DNA of 64,000 nucleotides from Anaerosporobacter mobilis DSM 15930 (GCF_900142955.1 NZ_FRCP01000022.1:53874-117873); one strand, 5' to 3'. Positions 17,243 to 27,248 are shown, counted from the stretch's first letter. Numbers and translations: made by a program. Notes: generated from the sequence alone by a model not told the origin.

Positions 17243-18445
17243 TTATTTTTCATCACATACTTGGAAAATATAGAATTTTAGGTAGTACGATTCATCTGCT
17301 GCCCATAAGATTGGGTGATCTGGTGCTTGTGTTCTATATTCTACTTGACGAAGACGTTTGTGCACATTTCTAGCTGCTTGTCCAATTGTCTCTGTGAATA
17401 ATTCAGGCGTCATAAAGTGAGAACAAGAACAAGTTGCAAGGTAACCACCATCTTTAATGAGCTTCATTGCACGAAGATTGATTTCTCTATATCCTTTTAC
17501 TGCATTTTTTACTGAATTTCTTGATTTCGTGAAAGCTGGTGGATCAAGTATTACAACATCGAATTTTTCACCCTTGTCCTCTAATTCTGGTAATAAATCG
17601 AATACATCTGCACATAAGAACTTAACCGTATCTTGTAACCCATTAAGTTCAGCATTCTCCGTTGCTTGCTTGCAACCAAGATCAGAAGCATCAACGCCTA
17701 GAACACTGGCCGCACCAGCAATTCCTGCGTTCAAAGCAAAGGAACCTGTATGTGTGAAACAATCAAGAACTTTCGCTCCTTTACATAATTTATGAATTGC
17801 TTTACGATTGTATTTCTGATCTAGGAAGAATCCAGTTTTTTGTCCTTCTTCAACATCAACCATATAACGAACGCCATTTTCTACGATTTCAACTTTCGTG
17901 TCAAATGGTTCTCCGATAAATCCTTTTATTCTCTCCATACCTTCATTCGTACGTACTTTGGCATCGCTACGTTCGTATACACCACGTATAGTAATTCCAT
18001 CTTCTTCCATGCATGCAATTAAATCTTCAACGATTTGCAACTTGAGACGGTCAATACCTAAAGCTAATGATTGCACTACTAAAACATCTGAGAATTTGTC
18101 AATAACGATTCCTGGTAGAAAATCCGCTTCACCAAAAATCACACGACAACTACTTGTATCAACGGTTTTCTTGCGATATTCCCAAGCATTCTTTACTCGC
18201 ATAGTAATGAATGCAGCATCGATTTCTTGGCCTTTTTTTCTTGAAAGTAAACGTACCGTAATCTTAGAATTTGTATTAATGAATCCTATCCCCATGAAAT
18301 AGTCATCAAAATCATGTACGTATACTAAATCCCCATTCTCAAACTCACCAGTAATCTTGTCGATTTCATTATCAAAAACCCACATTCCACCTGCTTTGAT
18401 TGTTCTTCCTTCGCCTTTTCTTAATTTAACTATTGCTCTTTCCAT
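17243..18445 (-). CDS. RlmI-family (COG1092) SAM-dependent rRNA cytosine methyltransferase
   Basis: A 400-residue cytoplasmic protein. An N-terminal PUA domain (about 1-75, VKLRKGEGRTIKAGGMWVF) is followed by a central EEHFAD-like domain and a Rossmann methyltransferase. SAM-binding motifs are VLDCFTHTGSFALNAG (near residue 220), VLGVDASDLGC and the DPPAF catalytic motif (VVILDPPAFTKSRNSV), followed by CSCSHFM. This is the COG1092 architecture; the E. coli member makes m5C1962 in 23S rRNA, but exact specificity here is inferred. It is a single gene with its own terminator. Confidence 0.92.
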   Translation of the reverse strand: MERAIVKLRKGEGRTIKAGGMWVFDNEIDKITGEFENGDLVYVHDFDDYFMGIGFINTNSKITVRLLSRKKGQEIDAAFITMRVKNAWEYRKKTVDTSSCRVIFGEADFLPGIVIDKFSDVLVVQSLALGIDRLKLQIVEDLIACMEEDGITIRGVYERSDAKVRTNEGMERIKGFIGEPFDTKVEIVENGVRYMVDVEEGQKTGFFLDQKYNRKAIHKLCKGAKVLDCFTHTGSFALNAGIAGAASVLGVDASDLGCKQATENAELNGLQDTVKFLCADVFDLLPELEDKGEKFDVVILDPPAFTKSRNSVKNAVKGYREINLRAMKLIKDGGYLATCSCSHFMTPELFTETIGQAARNVHKRLRQVEYRTQAPDHPILWAADESYYLKFYIFQVCDEK

Positions 18446-18616
18446 CTATTCTTCTATGCAGTCTGACTTTTGCATAATTCCTTTCTGTAAACTCTACATG
18501 ATTATATCACAATGCGTTTTGCATTACTACTTTCTTTTCTCAGCTCACTCCAAATATGGATGTAATCACCTTTGCTCATTAAGAATATTCCTAACTCTTC
18601 TCCAAATACTAGATAC

Positions 18617-19027
18617 ATGAAGAAAAATCTATTTACTAATTTTATTACATGTGGTCTATTAGGTTGGTGTATGGAATGTGGCTTTACTGGACTTCATTCT
18701 ATTCGTTCGCATAAGGACCCTGAACTAACCTGCCACACATCCATATGGATGTTTCCAATCTATGGTGCAGCTGCTTTCCTAACACCAGTTTGCAAGCTAC
18801 TGAAGAATACGAACACGTTAATACGAGGAGGGATCTATACAGTCTGTATCTTCATTACGGAATTCTGTACAGGAGAATTACTTAAGAAGTACAAAGCGTG
18901 TCCTTGGGATTATAGCAAAGCAAAATTTAATTTAAAAGGTGTTATTCGATTTGACTATGCTCCACTATGGTTTATTATGGGCTTATTCTTTGAGAAAATA
19001 CTTCTACGTAAGAAACCAATCTTATAG
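18617..19027 (+). CDS. Putative ABC-transporter-type membrane protein, CmpB-like (PF06541)
   Basis: The ATG at 18617 is preferred to a TTG at 18572, although neither has a good ribosome site. The 136-residue product has about four membrane segments (CGLLGWCMECGFTG, IWMFPIYGAAAFLTPVC, GIYTVCIFITEFCTGELL, APLWFIMGLFFEKIL). The patterns WxxE...G, the PIYG turn and CPWDYS...F.G.I..DY.P are those of the putative ABC_trans_CmpB family, which despite its name has no established transport role. The gene is divergent from the methyltransferase and ends at a shared terminator. Confidence 0.8.
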   Translation: MKKNLFTNFITCGLLGWCMECGFTGLHSIRSHKDPELTCHTSIWMFPIYGAAAFLTPVCKLLKNTNTLIRGGIYTVCIFITEFCTGELLKKYKACPWDYSKAKFNLKGVIRFDYAPLWFIMGLFFEKILLRKKPIL

Positions 19028-19050
19028 TATTATTACTAACAAAGTTCAAA

Positions 19051-19095
19051 AATAGGGAAGTAAACAGTTAATTAAACACTGTGTACTTCCCTATT
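19051..19095. terminator. Bidirectional terminator
   Basis: AATAGGGAAGTA-ACAGT pairs with ACTGT-TACTTCCCTATT with one mismatch around a short A/T loop. It lies between the convergent CmpB-like and MIF-like genes. Confidence 0.85.
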
Positions 19096-19110
19096 GATTG
19101 CTATTAAGTA

Positions 19111-19455
19111 TTAGAAGTTAAATCCATTATAGCCCCAATGACTAACTTCTTCATATTTGACATAGATCTTGTCCTTATCTACTCCAACAACTTTGTTGAA
19201 TATATCACAAATTGCCGTAGTCAACTTATCATAAGCCTCTGATGTGGTATTACCGAAGATCTTAACTTCTACAAAAGCGATTTTCTCAAAAGCCTCCCCT
19301 TTAAAATACAAACTGTAATTGTCTTCAAATCCAAGCATCAACCAGCTTTCACTTTTTCCAGGTATTAAGGTGATTGCCTTCCCTAGTTCCGATTTCAACT
19401 CTTCCTTTTGTTCATCTGTAAGCGATACAGACACTTTTGAATTAATAAATGGCAT
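19111..19455 (-). CDS. MIF/tautomerase-superfamily protein
   Basis: A 114-residue protein of the macrophage-migration-inhibitory-factor type. It starts MPFINSKVSVSL, leaving the catalytic Pro at position 2 of the gene product (Pro1 after Met removal). The rest follows the family: SWLMLGFEDNYSLYF, a beta strand with FVEVKIFG and C-terminal VEVSHWGYNG-like end (YEEVSHWGYNGFNF). Members tautomerise phenylpyruvate in vitro; the bacterial role is unknown. It is monocistronic, about 37 bases downstream of the transglutaminase operon on the same strand. Confidence 0.9.
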   Translation of the reverse strand: MPFINSKVSVSLTDEQKEELKSELGKAITLIPGKSESWLMLGFEDNYSLYFKGEAFEKIAFVEVKIFGNTTSEAYDKLTTAICDIFNKVVGVDKDKIYVKYEEVSHWGYNGFNF

Positions 19456-19492
19456 GATTTATTCTTCCTTTCCTTTTCAATTGCTTAACAAA

Positions 19493-21892
19493 CTACCAGT
19501 TGTATAATTTCTTATACGTAATACCTAGTTCCCATCGATGACGTCTTACCTTCATTCTCCCATAGGTAATCTTCAAATATTCATAAAATTCCTGTTCATA
19601 TGCAAGAATTATAGCCAATTCCTCATCTGTGATTGCATAATCACCGTAACGGATAGCCATATACAAATCATTTACCTTCTTCAAAGAATGTGGAGTTATT
19701 GATATAATTTGATCCATTCTAGTTGTATACACTTGTAAGGTCTCTGTGTTCGTATATGATAATCCTATCTTTTCTAAATGATACATAATTTTGCGGTAGA
19801 TTACAACTGCTTTCGTAGCATTATTAGCCTCTTTGTATAAGCGACGCATCTTACGACTAATTCCTAGAAAGTAAATAAAGAAGAGTAGCATTATTATACC
19901 AAGAATACCAGTAATAATGAATATTACATCAGTATTAATCCTTGTATCTGTCTTCACTACCTCAACTTCATCATATTCTTGCCCAGGAATCTCTGGTGGC
20001 TGTTGATTCTGTCCCATATATGGATTTGATGATTGATAACTATTACTTTCTTCTATACTAATTGGTTTCCATTCTTTATAGAATTTCTCTACATATCCAG
20101 GAGTTGGTTCGAACGGAATCCAACCAATTCCATCAAAGTATACTTCTACCCAGGCATGGGCATCTGCATTCTTAACTGAATAATAAGAGTCTTCCTTATC
20201 TTCATAGTCAACATAGAAGCCTTCCACGTAACGCGTAGGTATACCTAGACACCTTCCCATAACTGCCATTGCACTTGCAAAGTAAGTACAATATCCTTCT
20301 TTTTGATCGAACAAAAAGCTATCAACAAAATCTTGGCCCTTTTCTGGTTCAATCGTCTTAGTGGTATAAGTCAGTGAGTTCAGGTAACGCTCAATTGCCT
20401 TCATCTTATCATAATTCGTGGTAAGCCCCTGTGTGATTTCCTGTGCTAATTGATAGACTCTGTCTGGTAATGCCTCTGGTAACGAGATATAATCCTTATA
20501 GATTCTATCTCTACGATTTTTAAGTACCTCAATATATGCAGAATTGAATGTATCCCACTTAATTCCTTGCTTAAAGAAATCTCCCCTAAAACTTTGTAAC
20601 GCTTCTAGATCAAATCTAGAGGCATAACTATCGTATGTAAATGTATCAGAATCTCTAAGCATATTTTTTAAAAATTCACTATCCATATTTAACATATAAT
20701 AATATGTCAGGTAATTTGTTCCCTCTCCTTTTAACTTCTTAAAACGAAGATTCGCATAATGATCTGTCTTTTCCTTATTCCCCGAAGATTCTACGAAACG
20801 AGAAGTCTTTAGAGGATAAAATTTAGTAATCGTACGAATATCTTCATAGACAATTTCATAATTCTCATACTTTATTAAGTTCTTAGTATCGATTTCATTC
20901 GCCTGATACCTCGATAGTGCAAGCGCTAATTCATACAAGTCATTGATATACTCCGATGATTCATCCGTTATCTTCGTTGTCTTAGTTGTCCAGCTGCTTC
21001 CATTGTATATATTCTTAACATTACCAATCAAGTACCCTGGATACTCCGTTGTAGAAGTTTTCAGCTTTAACGCTACCCCCTCGTCACTACCTATCTCACC
21101 GCCAAGATCAGAGTCGCCATCAGAAAAGCCTGCGAACGCCATCTCATACGAACCATCTTTGCCCGCAAAATACAATCTAATCTGTTCACTAACAATCTCT
21201 CCCTTTTCCTTAATCATTGAGATTGCCTTGCGAATACCAGTCCACCTAATCGGATCTTCTCTCATCGGTAGTAGGAATATACAGATTGTGATTGTAAAAC
21301 AGATTGGTAACAAATGCAAAGTTGCCACTTGCTTCTTCTCTTTCGTTGCCTCCATCTGGTTACAACCAATCTCTACTAATAGTATCAGATTTACTAAAAC
21401 CACATATGCCACCAACATACGCGTACATGGAAAACCAATTAGACTTATAACAATAATTGCAACGAATGTTCCAGCAAAACTACAATACTTAACCATATTC
21501 TGTTTACATAATAGCGTTGCTATTAAACAATCAACGCCCTGAATAAGTATGATCAGTATGATTCCATAATTACGATGAAGTTCCTCTGTCCCATTCATAT
21601 AATTTACTACAAAGTTCCATAAATTTTGAATATGTAAGAAAAACGGAATTTTCTTTAGGTACAAAAATGTACCTATAACTACTACTATGCTAAATAATAA
21701 CACTAGAAATATTCTACTATGGTGATGTACTAGATAGAGTACTACCATGCTTATTACTGCAATCATTGATATCAGTAATCCACTCACCCTGAAATCATAT
21801 AGGACATTCACAATGGATGTCAGTATTGTAGCAAGCAATGTGATTGAGATTATATGGTAGATACGTTGTTTTACTTGATTCGATATCTTCAT
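19493..21892 (-). CDS. Membrane protein with transglutaminase-like domain (DUF58/MoxR operon partner)
   Basis: The ATG at 21892 has GGGGGAGGAAG upstream; the longer reading to 21952 would overlap the DUF58 gene. The 799-residue protein has five to seven N-terminal membrane segments (about 1-215), a large extracellular part, and a transglutaminase-like core. The core has Cys near 535 (KEGYCTYFASAMAVMGRCLG), His near 577 (NADAHAWVEVYFDG) and a Glu in WIPFEPTPG. A further membrane segment (about 650-675) precedes a cytoplasmic DUF4129-like tail. It is the third gene of a MoxR-DUF58-transglutaminase operon, a common set thought to act in cell-envelope protein processing. Confidence 0.9.
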   Translation of the reverse strand: MKISNQVKQRIYHIISITLLATILTSIVNVLYDFRVSGLLISMIAVISMVVLYLVHHHSRIFLVLLFSIVVVIGTFLYLKKIPFFLHIQNLWNFVVNYMNGTEELHRNYGIILIILIQGVDCLIATLLCKQNMVKYCSFAGTFVAIIVISLIGFPCTRMLVAYVVLVNLILLVEIGCNQMEATKEKKQVATLHLLPICFTITICIFLLPMREDPIRWTGIRKAISMIKEKGEIVSEQIRLYFAGKDGSYEMAFAGFSDGDSDLGGEIGSDEGVALKLKTSTTEYPGYLIGNVKNIYNGSSWTTKTTKITDESSEYINDLYELALALSRYQANEIDTKNLIKYENYEIVYEDIRTITKFYPLKTSRFVESSGNKEKTDHYANLRFKKLKGEGTNYLTYYYMLNMDSEFLKNMLRDSDTFTYDSYASRFDLEALQSFRGDFFKQGIKWDTFNSAYIEVLKNRRDRIYKDYISLPEALPDRVYQLAQEITQGLTTNYDKMKAIERYLNSLTYTTKTIEPEKGQDFVDSFLFDQKEGYCTYFASAMAVMGRCLGIPTRYVEGFYVDYEDKEDSYYSVKNADAHAWVEVYFDGIGWIPFEPTPGYVEKFYKEWKPISIEESNSYQSSNPYMGQNQQPPEIPGQEYDEVEVVKTDTRINTDVIFIITGILGIIMLLFFIYFLGISRKMRRLYKEANNATKAVVIYRKIMYHLEKIGLSYTNTETLQVYTTRMDQIISITPHSLKKVNDLYMAIRYGDYAITDEELAIILAYEQEFYEYLKITYGRMKVRRHRWELGITYKKLYNW

Positions 21893-21923
21893 GACACTTC
21901 CTCCCCCAATATTAGGCCTAATT

Positions 21924-23093
21924 CTAGAGAATATCCGTAAGTTCATCTTCACGTAAAATCTCTCTTACACATATCCCCAAAGAACGGAGTGTCTCAATCT
22001 TTATCTTTTCTTTATCGCCTATCTCTGAAGTAAAATAAAGTAATACCACTTCTGTTCCCTTTTTCATTAAACTTTGCAACTGGATACACAATGCATCTTC
22101 AAGTCTGTGAACAAGCATTATACAAACTCCCATATTTAATATACTATTCGCTAACAATTCATGAATTGGAACCTTTTGATTAAATTTAAGAGTTGCACTC
22201 TCTTTGTATAGCTTTTCGAAATCCGTTGGACTTTGAATTCGCATTTTATTCATACCGTCTTGTTCAAAGTATACATTCATAGGAATACCATTCTTCTGAC
22301 TATACTTAACGATAGAAAGCTCCGCCTCAATCATCTTATCTTCGATAATAATCTTATCCATCTCTTTTTCATTTAATTTATAAAGATCTAGATACAAATT
22401 CATCTCTTGTCTAGGATTTTGAGTCATTTTACGAGTCAGCAAAGATTGTTGCTTCGCACTTGCCTTCCAATGGATTCTCCTTAGGCTATCACCATATGCA
22501 TAGTTACGAAGCTCTGTATCCATCTCAACTTCCTTTGAATTCTTGTTCGTTACTGTCCTCTTTGAATCCTGCTCAATCGGTAAAATTCTAAGCCTCGATA
22601 AACTTAGTACCCGGGGTAATACGGTTACCTTATACTTTGATTGTAGTGGATAAGTGATTGCTAATATTCTTAGAAAATCTGTTATCACTACGAAATTCAC
22701 ACCCACTTCATATTCCCCTCTATAGTTGCATCGTAGGTTTGTCACTTTCTCAATACGTTCACCAGGTAACAAGGTGTATTCTGTGGTTGCATTCGCCCCA
22801 ACTACCTGTGACTTATTATCAAAAAATTTCACTTGGATACTCCTATATGTAAGAAACTGCTCATTCGATACAGCATAGCGATATGGTACCAACTCTCCCT
22901 TAACAATTGTCTTACGATCAATCGATTGATAGATTCGGAAACTTTGATACACATATAATGTATATATGAATGCAATGATTGGTAGTATGATAGCTAAATA
23001 AAAGAGTGCATAGGATACATTGCCACCATGATTACTTACAAAAATAGTTGTTATAATTAAGAATGCTAGCAGGATATATCTATATATCTTCAT
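21924..23093 (-). CDS. DUF58-domain membrane protein
   Basis: The start is set at the ATG at 23093 rather than the upstream GTG, because the only GGGG ribosome-site candidate precedes it. The 389-residue product has two N-terminal membrane helices (about 3-45), a beta-rich middle and the DUF58 signature YAYGDSLRRIHWKASAKQQ near residue 205. After this comes a von-Willebrand-A-like region. DUF58 proteins accompany MoxR AAA+ ATPases and are thought to be their membrane-side partner. It lies five bases from the moxR stop and 31 bases before the transglutaminase start. Confidence 0.92.
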   Translation of the reverse strand: MKIYRYILLAFLIITTIFVSNHGGNVSYALFYLAIILPIIAFIYTLYVYQSFRIYQSIDRKTIVKGELVPYRYAVSNEQFLTYRSIQVKFFDNKSQVVGANATTEYTLLPGERIEKVTNLRCNYRGEYEVGVNFVVITDFLRILAITYPLQSKYKVTVLPRVLSLSRLRILPIEQDSKRTVTNKNSKEVEMDTELRNYAYGDSLRRIHWKASAKQQSLLTRKMTQNPRQEMNLYLDLYKLNEKEMDKIIIEDKMIEAELSIVKYSQKNGIPMNVYFEQDGMNKMRIQSPTDFEKLYKESATLKFNQKVPIHELLANSILNMGVCIMLVHRLEDALCIQLQSLMKKGTEVVLLYFTSEIGDKEKIKIETLRSLGICVREILREDELTDIL

Positions 23094-23119
23094 GTATATG
23101 GCGACCCCTTTCACATTAA

Positions 23120-24052
23120 TTAATATGGTATTCGTAATACTGAAACGATTGATTTCAGCACCTTCTTGGCATCCATTTTATTAAGTTGTGCTTCAGGAAT
23201 TACCACAATTCTATGTGCTAATACTGGTTCAATCATCGTTAATATATCATCCGGTATGACGTAATCTCTTCCACTAATATACGCCTTTGCTCTAGCTGCA
23301 CGAATCAAAGCTAACATTGCTCTAGGACTTGCGCCCAATACTATATTGGCATTCTTTCTCGTCTCGTCTACCAGATTAACAATGTATGCTAATAGTTGCT
23401 CTTTAATTAAAACCTGATCCACTTCATTTTGCATTGTAAGGATATCTTCTTCATTCACCACCGAAGAGATTGATTTGATACTTGTCCCAGATATAAACTT
23501 TTGAGCAAGTAATAGTTCATCTTCGTTTGATGGGTATCCGATCGACAACTTGATTAAAAATCGGTCTAGCTGCGCTTCTGGCAAATTATATGTACCCAAG
23601 TAATCAATTGGATTTTGTGTTGCTATAACCATAAAAGGATCTGGTAACACCGTTGTTTTACCATCTACTGTAACCTGCTTTTCTTCCATTGCCTCTAATA
23701 AACTTGCTTGTGTTTTTGGAGAAGTACGATTAATCTCATCAGCAAGAATAATATGGTTCATGACTGCGCCTTTCATGAAATCAAATTGTCCTGTCGTCAT
23801 GTTATACACGGAGATCCCAGTAACATCACTTGGTAATGTATCTGGTGTAAATGTTATTCTTGAAAATCCACATGATATTGATTTCGCCAAAGCACTTGCT
23901 AGTGTTGTTTTTCCTACCCCAGGAACGTCTTCTAGCAAAATATGCCCTTTCGCCAAGAGCGCAATAACTACCATTTCGATTTTGTCTTTTTTACCAATAA
24001 TTACTTGTTCCATATTCGTAATAATCCTAGATACTTTATCAAATTCCTCCAT
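23120..24052 (-). CDS. MoxR-family AAA+ ATPase
   Basis: A 310-residue cytoplasmic ATPase. Walker A is GVGKTTLASALAK (near 45), Walker B is IILADEINRTSPKTQASLLE, and sensor 1 lies in VIATQNPIDYLGTYNLPEAQ. The arginine-finger and lid regions follow (GASPRAMLALIRAARAKA, VIPDDI). MoxR proteins remodel or mature partner proteins, often with DUF58/VWA proteins; the operon here has exactly that partner. It is the first gene, with an AGAGGAG-type site upstream. Confidence 0.95.
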   Translation of the reverse strand: MEEFDKVSRIITNMEQVIIGKKDKIEMVVIALLAKGHILLEDVPGVGKTTLASALAKSISCGFSRITFTPDTLPSDVTGISVYNMTTGQFDFMKGAVMNHIILADEINRTSPKTQASLLEAMEEKQVTVDGKTTVLPDPFMVIATQNPIDYLGTYNLPEAQLDRFLIKLSIGYPSNEDELLLAQKFISGTSIKSISSVVNEEDILTMQNEVDQVLIKEQLLAYIVNLVDETRKNANIVLGASPRAMLALIRAARAKAYISGRDYVIPDDILTMIEPVLAHRIVVIPEAQLNKMDAKKVLKSIVSVLRIPY

Positions 24053-24331
24053 AATTCTATACCTACTCCTCTCTTTTATACCATTTTGGTAATTTATATA
24101 ACTCTCTTCCGTTTCAACAATATAACTATGTCTTAAAGTTACCTACTACAAAGAGTATTCCAACTTCATAACTCCTATATATAGTCTTAACACCTTTTAT
24201 CTTCCTTTATATTCCAATAATATCATCTTTTATAATATATATCCATATAAAAATCGCCAGTAAATACTTCCAATTTTCGTTAGTTTGGTATAAAATAATA
24301 ACATTAATAATTATGCAATGGGGACAAAAAT

Positions 24332-25066
24332 ATGAAAAGAAGAAAACCACTTATTATTGCACATAGAGGGGCTAAAAGCCTTGCAAAATATGAAAACACA
24401 GTAGAAGCATTTCAGATAGCGATAGACTTAAAACTACAAATGGTAGAGTTTGATATACGTCAGACAAAGGACAAGAAATTAATAATCTATCATAATCCAA
24501 CTATCGGTGGCAAAAAGATCCGTAATTTAACCTATCACAGGCTTACTACAATCGCAAACAAGAAGGGATTAGAGATTCCTCTCTTAGAGGATGTCCTAAA
24601 ACTATGTCAAGGTAAGGTTCATCTAGATATTGAATTCAAAGAATCCGGTTATGAAAAAGAGGTAGTTGACCTGGTTACTGCTTACTTCAATTATGACGAA
24701 TTCATTATGATTAGTTTTTCGGATAACATAATAAAAGAAGTGAAGCGCATAGACTCAAATATTCGGACAGGTCTGTTAATAGGACTTGAGGGTGCATCTC
24801 TTCCACAACGTCTACAAGAACTATATCCAATTAGACGATTAAAGAATACTAATGCTGATTTTATAGCCGCGCATTATTATCTAGTAACACGTTTCTTAAT
24901 CTACTTATGTAGAAAATATAACTACGATCTCATCGTTTGGACCGTGAATCGCGACCGAACATTCCATAAGTTAAGAAAGCAACGTGTTACAGCTATTGTA
25001 ACTGATTTTCCGCAGAGATATACTCGGACAAAGGGCAAGAAGCAGCATATTTTACCCTCAAGATAG
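24332..25066 (+). CDS. Glycerophosphodiester phosphodiesterase
   Basis: A 244-residue enzyme of the GDPD TIM-barrel family, which cleaves glycerophosphodiesters to glycerol 3-phosphate and an alcohol. Visible signatures are IAHRGAKSL with catalytic His, YENTVEAFQIAID, VEFDIRQTKDKKLIIYHNPT with the metal-binding Glu/Asp and second catalytic His, VHLDIEFKE, and VWTVNRDRTFHKL at the C-terminus. There is no signal peptide, so it is cytoplasmic (UgpQ-like). Its last nine bases overlap the end of the convergent SOD gene. The ribosome site (GGGGAC) is moderate. Confidence 0.92.
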   Translation: MKRRKPLIIAHRGAKSLAKYENTVEAFQIAIDLKLQMVEFDIRQTKDKKLIIYHNPTIGGKKIRNLTYHRLTTIANKKGLEIPLLEDVLKLCQGKVHLDIEFKESGYEKEVVDLVTAYFNYDEFIMISFSDNIIKEVKRIDSNIRTGLLIGLEGASLPQRLQELYPIRRLKNTNADFIAAHYYLVTRFLIYLCRKYNYDLIVWTVNRDRTFHKLRKQRVTAIVTDFPQRYTRTKGKKQHILPSR

Positions 25067-25654
25067 ATTATAAAATAATTCAGCCCGATCTTTCACTGTC
25101 AACCAATTTACATTATACAAAAAATTATTAATATAGGAAACCTTATCGGTTCCATACTGCATAAAATATGCGTGTTCATAAACATCAAGCACTATGAGTG
25201 GGAAACCTAAAACAATTCCTCCCATATCATGTGTATCTAAACTCATGTTCATAAATCTCTGAGTCCTTTGTTCAAAGGCAAGTATTGTCCACCCACGGCT
25301 TGCCTTTGCTGTAGCTATAAAATCCAATTCCCAGTTTTCAAAAGTGCCAAAATCTCTCTCAATTAGTTTAAGCACGCTATCAGGAACCACATTCTCTTTA
25401 CCGCCAATATTACTAAAATATAATTCATGGAGTATAATTGCATTAAGAGAATAGCTCTCTCCTCTTTTTAATCCACGAAACTTACTATATGTAGAGTTCG
25501 CTTCACCTGGTTGATCGTCCCCTGCCTTAAATATCGCATCGATCTCATTATATTTTTTAATATATCCTTCGTATAGTGAATAATGCGCTTGAAATTGTGC
25601 ATTATCTACCACAGTAATGTTTTCATTAAAAGAAAACTCCTCAGCTTTTAACAT
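25058..25654 (-). CDS. Fe/Mn-type superoxide dismutase with unusual second-sphere residues
   Basis: A 198-residue SodFM-family protein that dismutates superoxide. The four metal ligands are in place: His24, His76, Asp157 and His161. The usual Asp-x-Trp-Glu-His signature reads DVYEHAYF, with Tyr for Trp. The position that holds the water-coordinating Gln in Mn-type enzymes (NQD) is occupied by His142 (LDTHDMGG), and the residue two before Asp157 is Val. Such features belong to less-studied SodFM subgroups. The start has GAGAGGAAAG. The role in an anaerobe would be oxygen defence. It is monocistronic and convergent with GDPD. Confidence 0.88.
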   Translation of the reverse strand: MLKAEEFSFNENITVVDNAQFQAHYSLYEGYIKKYNEIDAIFKAGDDQPGEANSTYSKFRGLKRGESYSLNAIILHELYFSNIGGKENVVPDSVLKLIERDFGTFENWELDFIATAKASRGWTILAFEQRTQRFMNMSLDTHDMGGIVLGFPLIVLDVYEHAYFMQYGTDKVSYINNFLYNVNWLTVKDRAELFYNLS

Positions 25655-25919
25655 ATAGCTTTCCTCTCCTAACCTTCATTAATTACAGAATTATACTGGT
25701 ATTATCGTATTCTTATTAATATATGCAACCATTATCCATAATTAGAACGTAGATCTTGTTGAGCTTGTTATGCGAAGGGGCGAAGTTCCGACAATATACC
25801 TATAGAAAGAAAATCAAGTGCTCTAAGTGGCATTTGATTTACCCCAAATAAACACACTGTACAGAACCAGAAAAAGGTGATAAACTTAATACTGATTTTA
25901 TATCTTAGGAGGGGGTTCT

Positions 25920-27236
25920 ATGCTAAAAGCAGTTATTTTTGATATGGATGGTGTACTTGTTGATTCTGAACCACTCAACTTACAAGCCTTAATTAATGCA
26001 TTAAAAGATTTTGGAGTAGAATTAACATTAGACTATTGTTCCCAATTCATTGGTTTATCGAATACTGATACGATGAGGCAAATCATCGATGATTATAAGC
26101 TGGATACAACGGTTAACGAATTAATACTTGCAAATAAAGTTATGAAAAGAAAGATGATTAAAGAAGAAGGATATCCACCTATTCCGTTTGTCAAAACACT
26201 TATTCAGAATCTATATCGCAACGGTATTAAGATGGCCGTAGCATCTTCTTCACCTGAAGCAGATATCTTGCATGTTACAAAAACACTTGGAATCTATAAA
26301 TATTTTGATAAAATTATAAGTGGAGATTTTGTAGAACATTCAAAACCTGATCCAGAAATCTTTACTCTTGCACTAAAAGAACTCGGGATATCAGCTTCAC
26401 AAGCTATGGTAATTGAAGATTCTATGAATGGTACAATTGCCGCAGAAGGAGCAGGGATAAAAACGATTGGTTTTCTTAATCCCAATTCCGGAAATCAAGA
26501 TTTAAGTCATGCCTGTGTATTAATCGAAAGCTTTCAAGATGTTAATTATCATTTTATAGAGAGTGAATATAGACGAGCTTATGGACTACCAGTAGAGATC
26601 ACAAAAACCAAACGTCTTGTAATTCGTGAACTTACCGTGGATGATATTAAAACGATGTATAAGATCTATCAAGATCCTAAAGTACGAGAATATATAGATG
26701 ATATTGATGATTATCTACAAAATGAAATTGATAAACATGAGGCATATATAAACAATGTATATTCATTCTTTGGCTATGGTCTATGGGGTGTCTTTAAAAA
26801 AGATTCCAACCAATTAATCGGACGATGTGGAATCCAAAATCGTACCATTGATAATCGGCTGGAAATCGAATTAGGCTATCTATTGGATGGAGACCATTGG
26901 GGAATGGGATATGCCTTAGAATGTACTAAGGCCGTTTTATCATACGCTTTTGAATATCTAGGCATCCAAAGAATTGTTGCTTCTATTGACAAGTTAAATG
27001 CACGTTCTATAAATATTGCTACTAAATTAGGTATGTTAAAAGAAAAAGAAATAATAGACAACTGTCGCCATTGCTATCTATATGTTATAACAAAAGACGC
27101 TTATGATAAGCAACTAGAAAAAGAAGAAGCTTCTAGAAGAAAAGAAGCCGTTTATAAAGTTCTCAATAAGTACGAAGATGGAATAGATACCGCAGTTTAT
27201 AAGAAACGCTATCGTTACCTTGATAACGATAATTAG
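25920..27236 (+). CDS. Fusion of HAD phosphatase/phosphoglucomutase and GNAT acetyltransferase
   Basis: A 438-residue protein with two domains. Residues 1-215 are a HAD hydrolase of the beta-phosphoglucomutase-like subgroup: nucleophile motif FDMDGVLVDSE (Asp8, Asp10), VASSSPEADI, SKPDPEIF and VIEDSMNGTIAA. Residues about 225-385 are a GNAT acetyltransferase of the RimJ/RimL kind (TKRLVIRELTVDDIKTMYKI, then GYLLDGDHWGMGYALE and ARSINIATKLGM). The C-terminus is a charged helix. The ribosome site AGGAGGGGG is strong. The likely substrates are a sugar or small phosphate ester and an amine, but neither is known. A small gene follows 12 bases later. Confidence 0.9.
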   Translation: MLKAVIFDMDGVLVDSEPLNLQALINALKDFGVELTLDYCSQFIGLSNTDTMRQIIDDYKLDTTVNELILANKVMKRKMIKEEGYPPIPFVKTLIQNLYRNGIKMAVASSSPEADILHVTKTLGIYKYFDKIISGDFVEHSKPDPEIFTLALKELGISASQAMVIEDSMNGTIAAEGAGIKTIGFLNPNSGNQDLSHACVLIESFQDVNYHFIESEYRRAYGLPVEITKTKRLVIRELTVDDIKTMYKIYQDPKVREYIDDIDDYLQNEIDKHEAYINNVYSFFGYGLWGVFKKDSNQLIGRCGIQNRTIDNRLEIELGYLLDGDHWGMGYALECTKAVLSYAFEYLGIQRIVASIDKLNARSINIATKLGMLKEKEIIDNCRHCYLYVITKDAYDKQLEKEEASRRKEAVYKVLNKYEDGIDTAVYKKRYRYLDNDN

Positions 27237-27248
27237 GAGGTTTAATTA

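Noticed and set aside
25740..25919. Possible riboswitch upstream of the HAD-GNAT gene (AAATCAAGTGC/GCATTTGATTT stem near 25818-25847)
   Set aside because: One 11-bp stem with a wobble is present, but no known riboswitch core and no terminator or sequestering stem could be traced.
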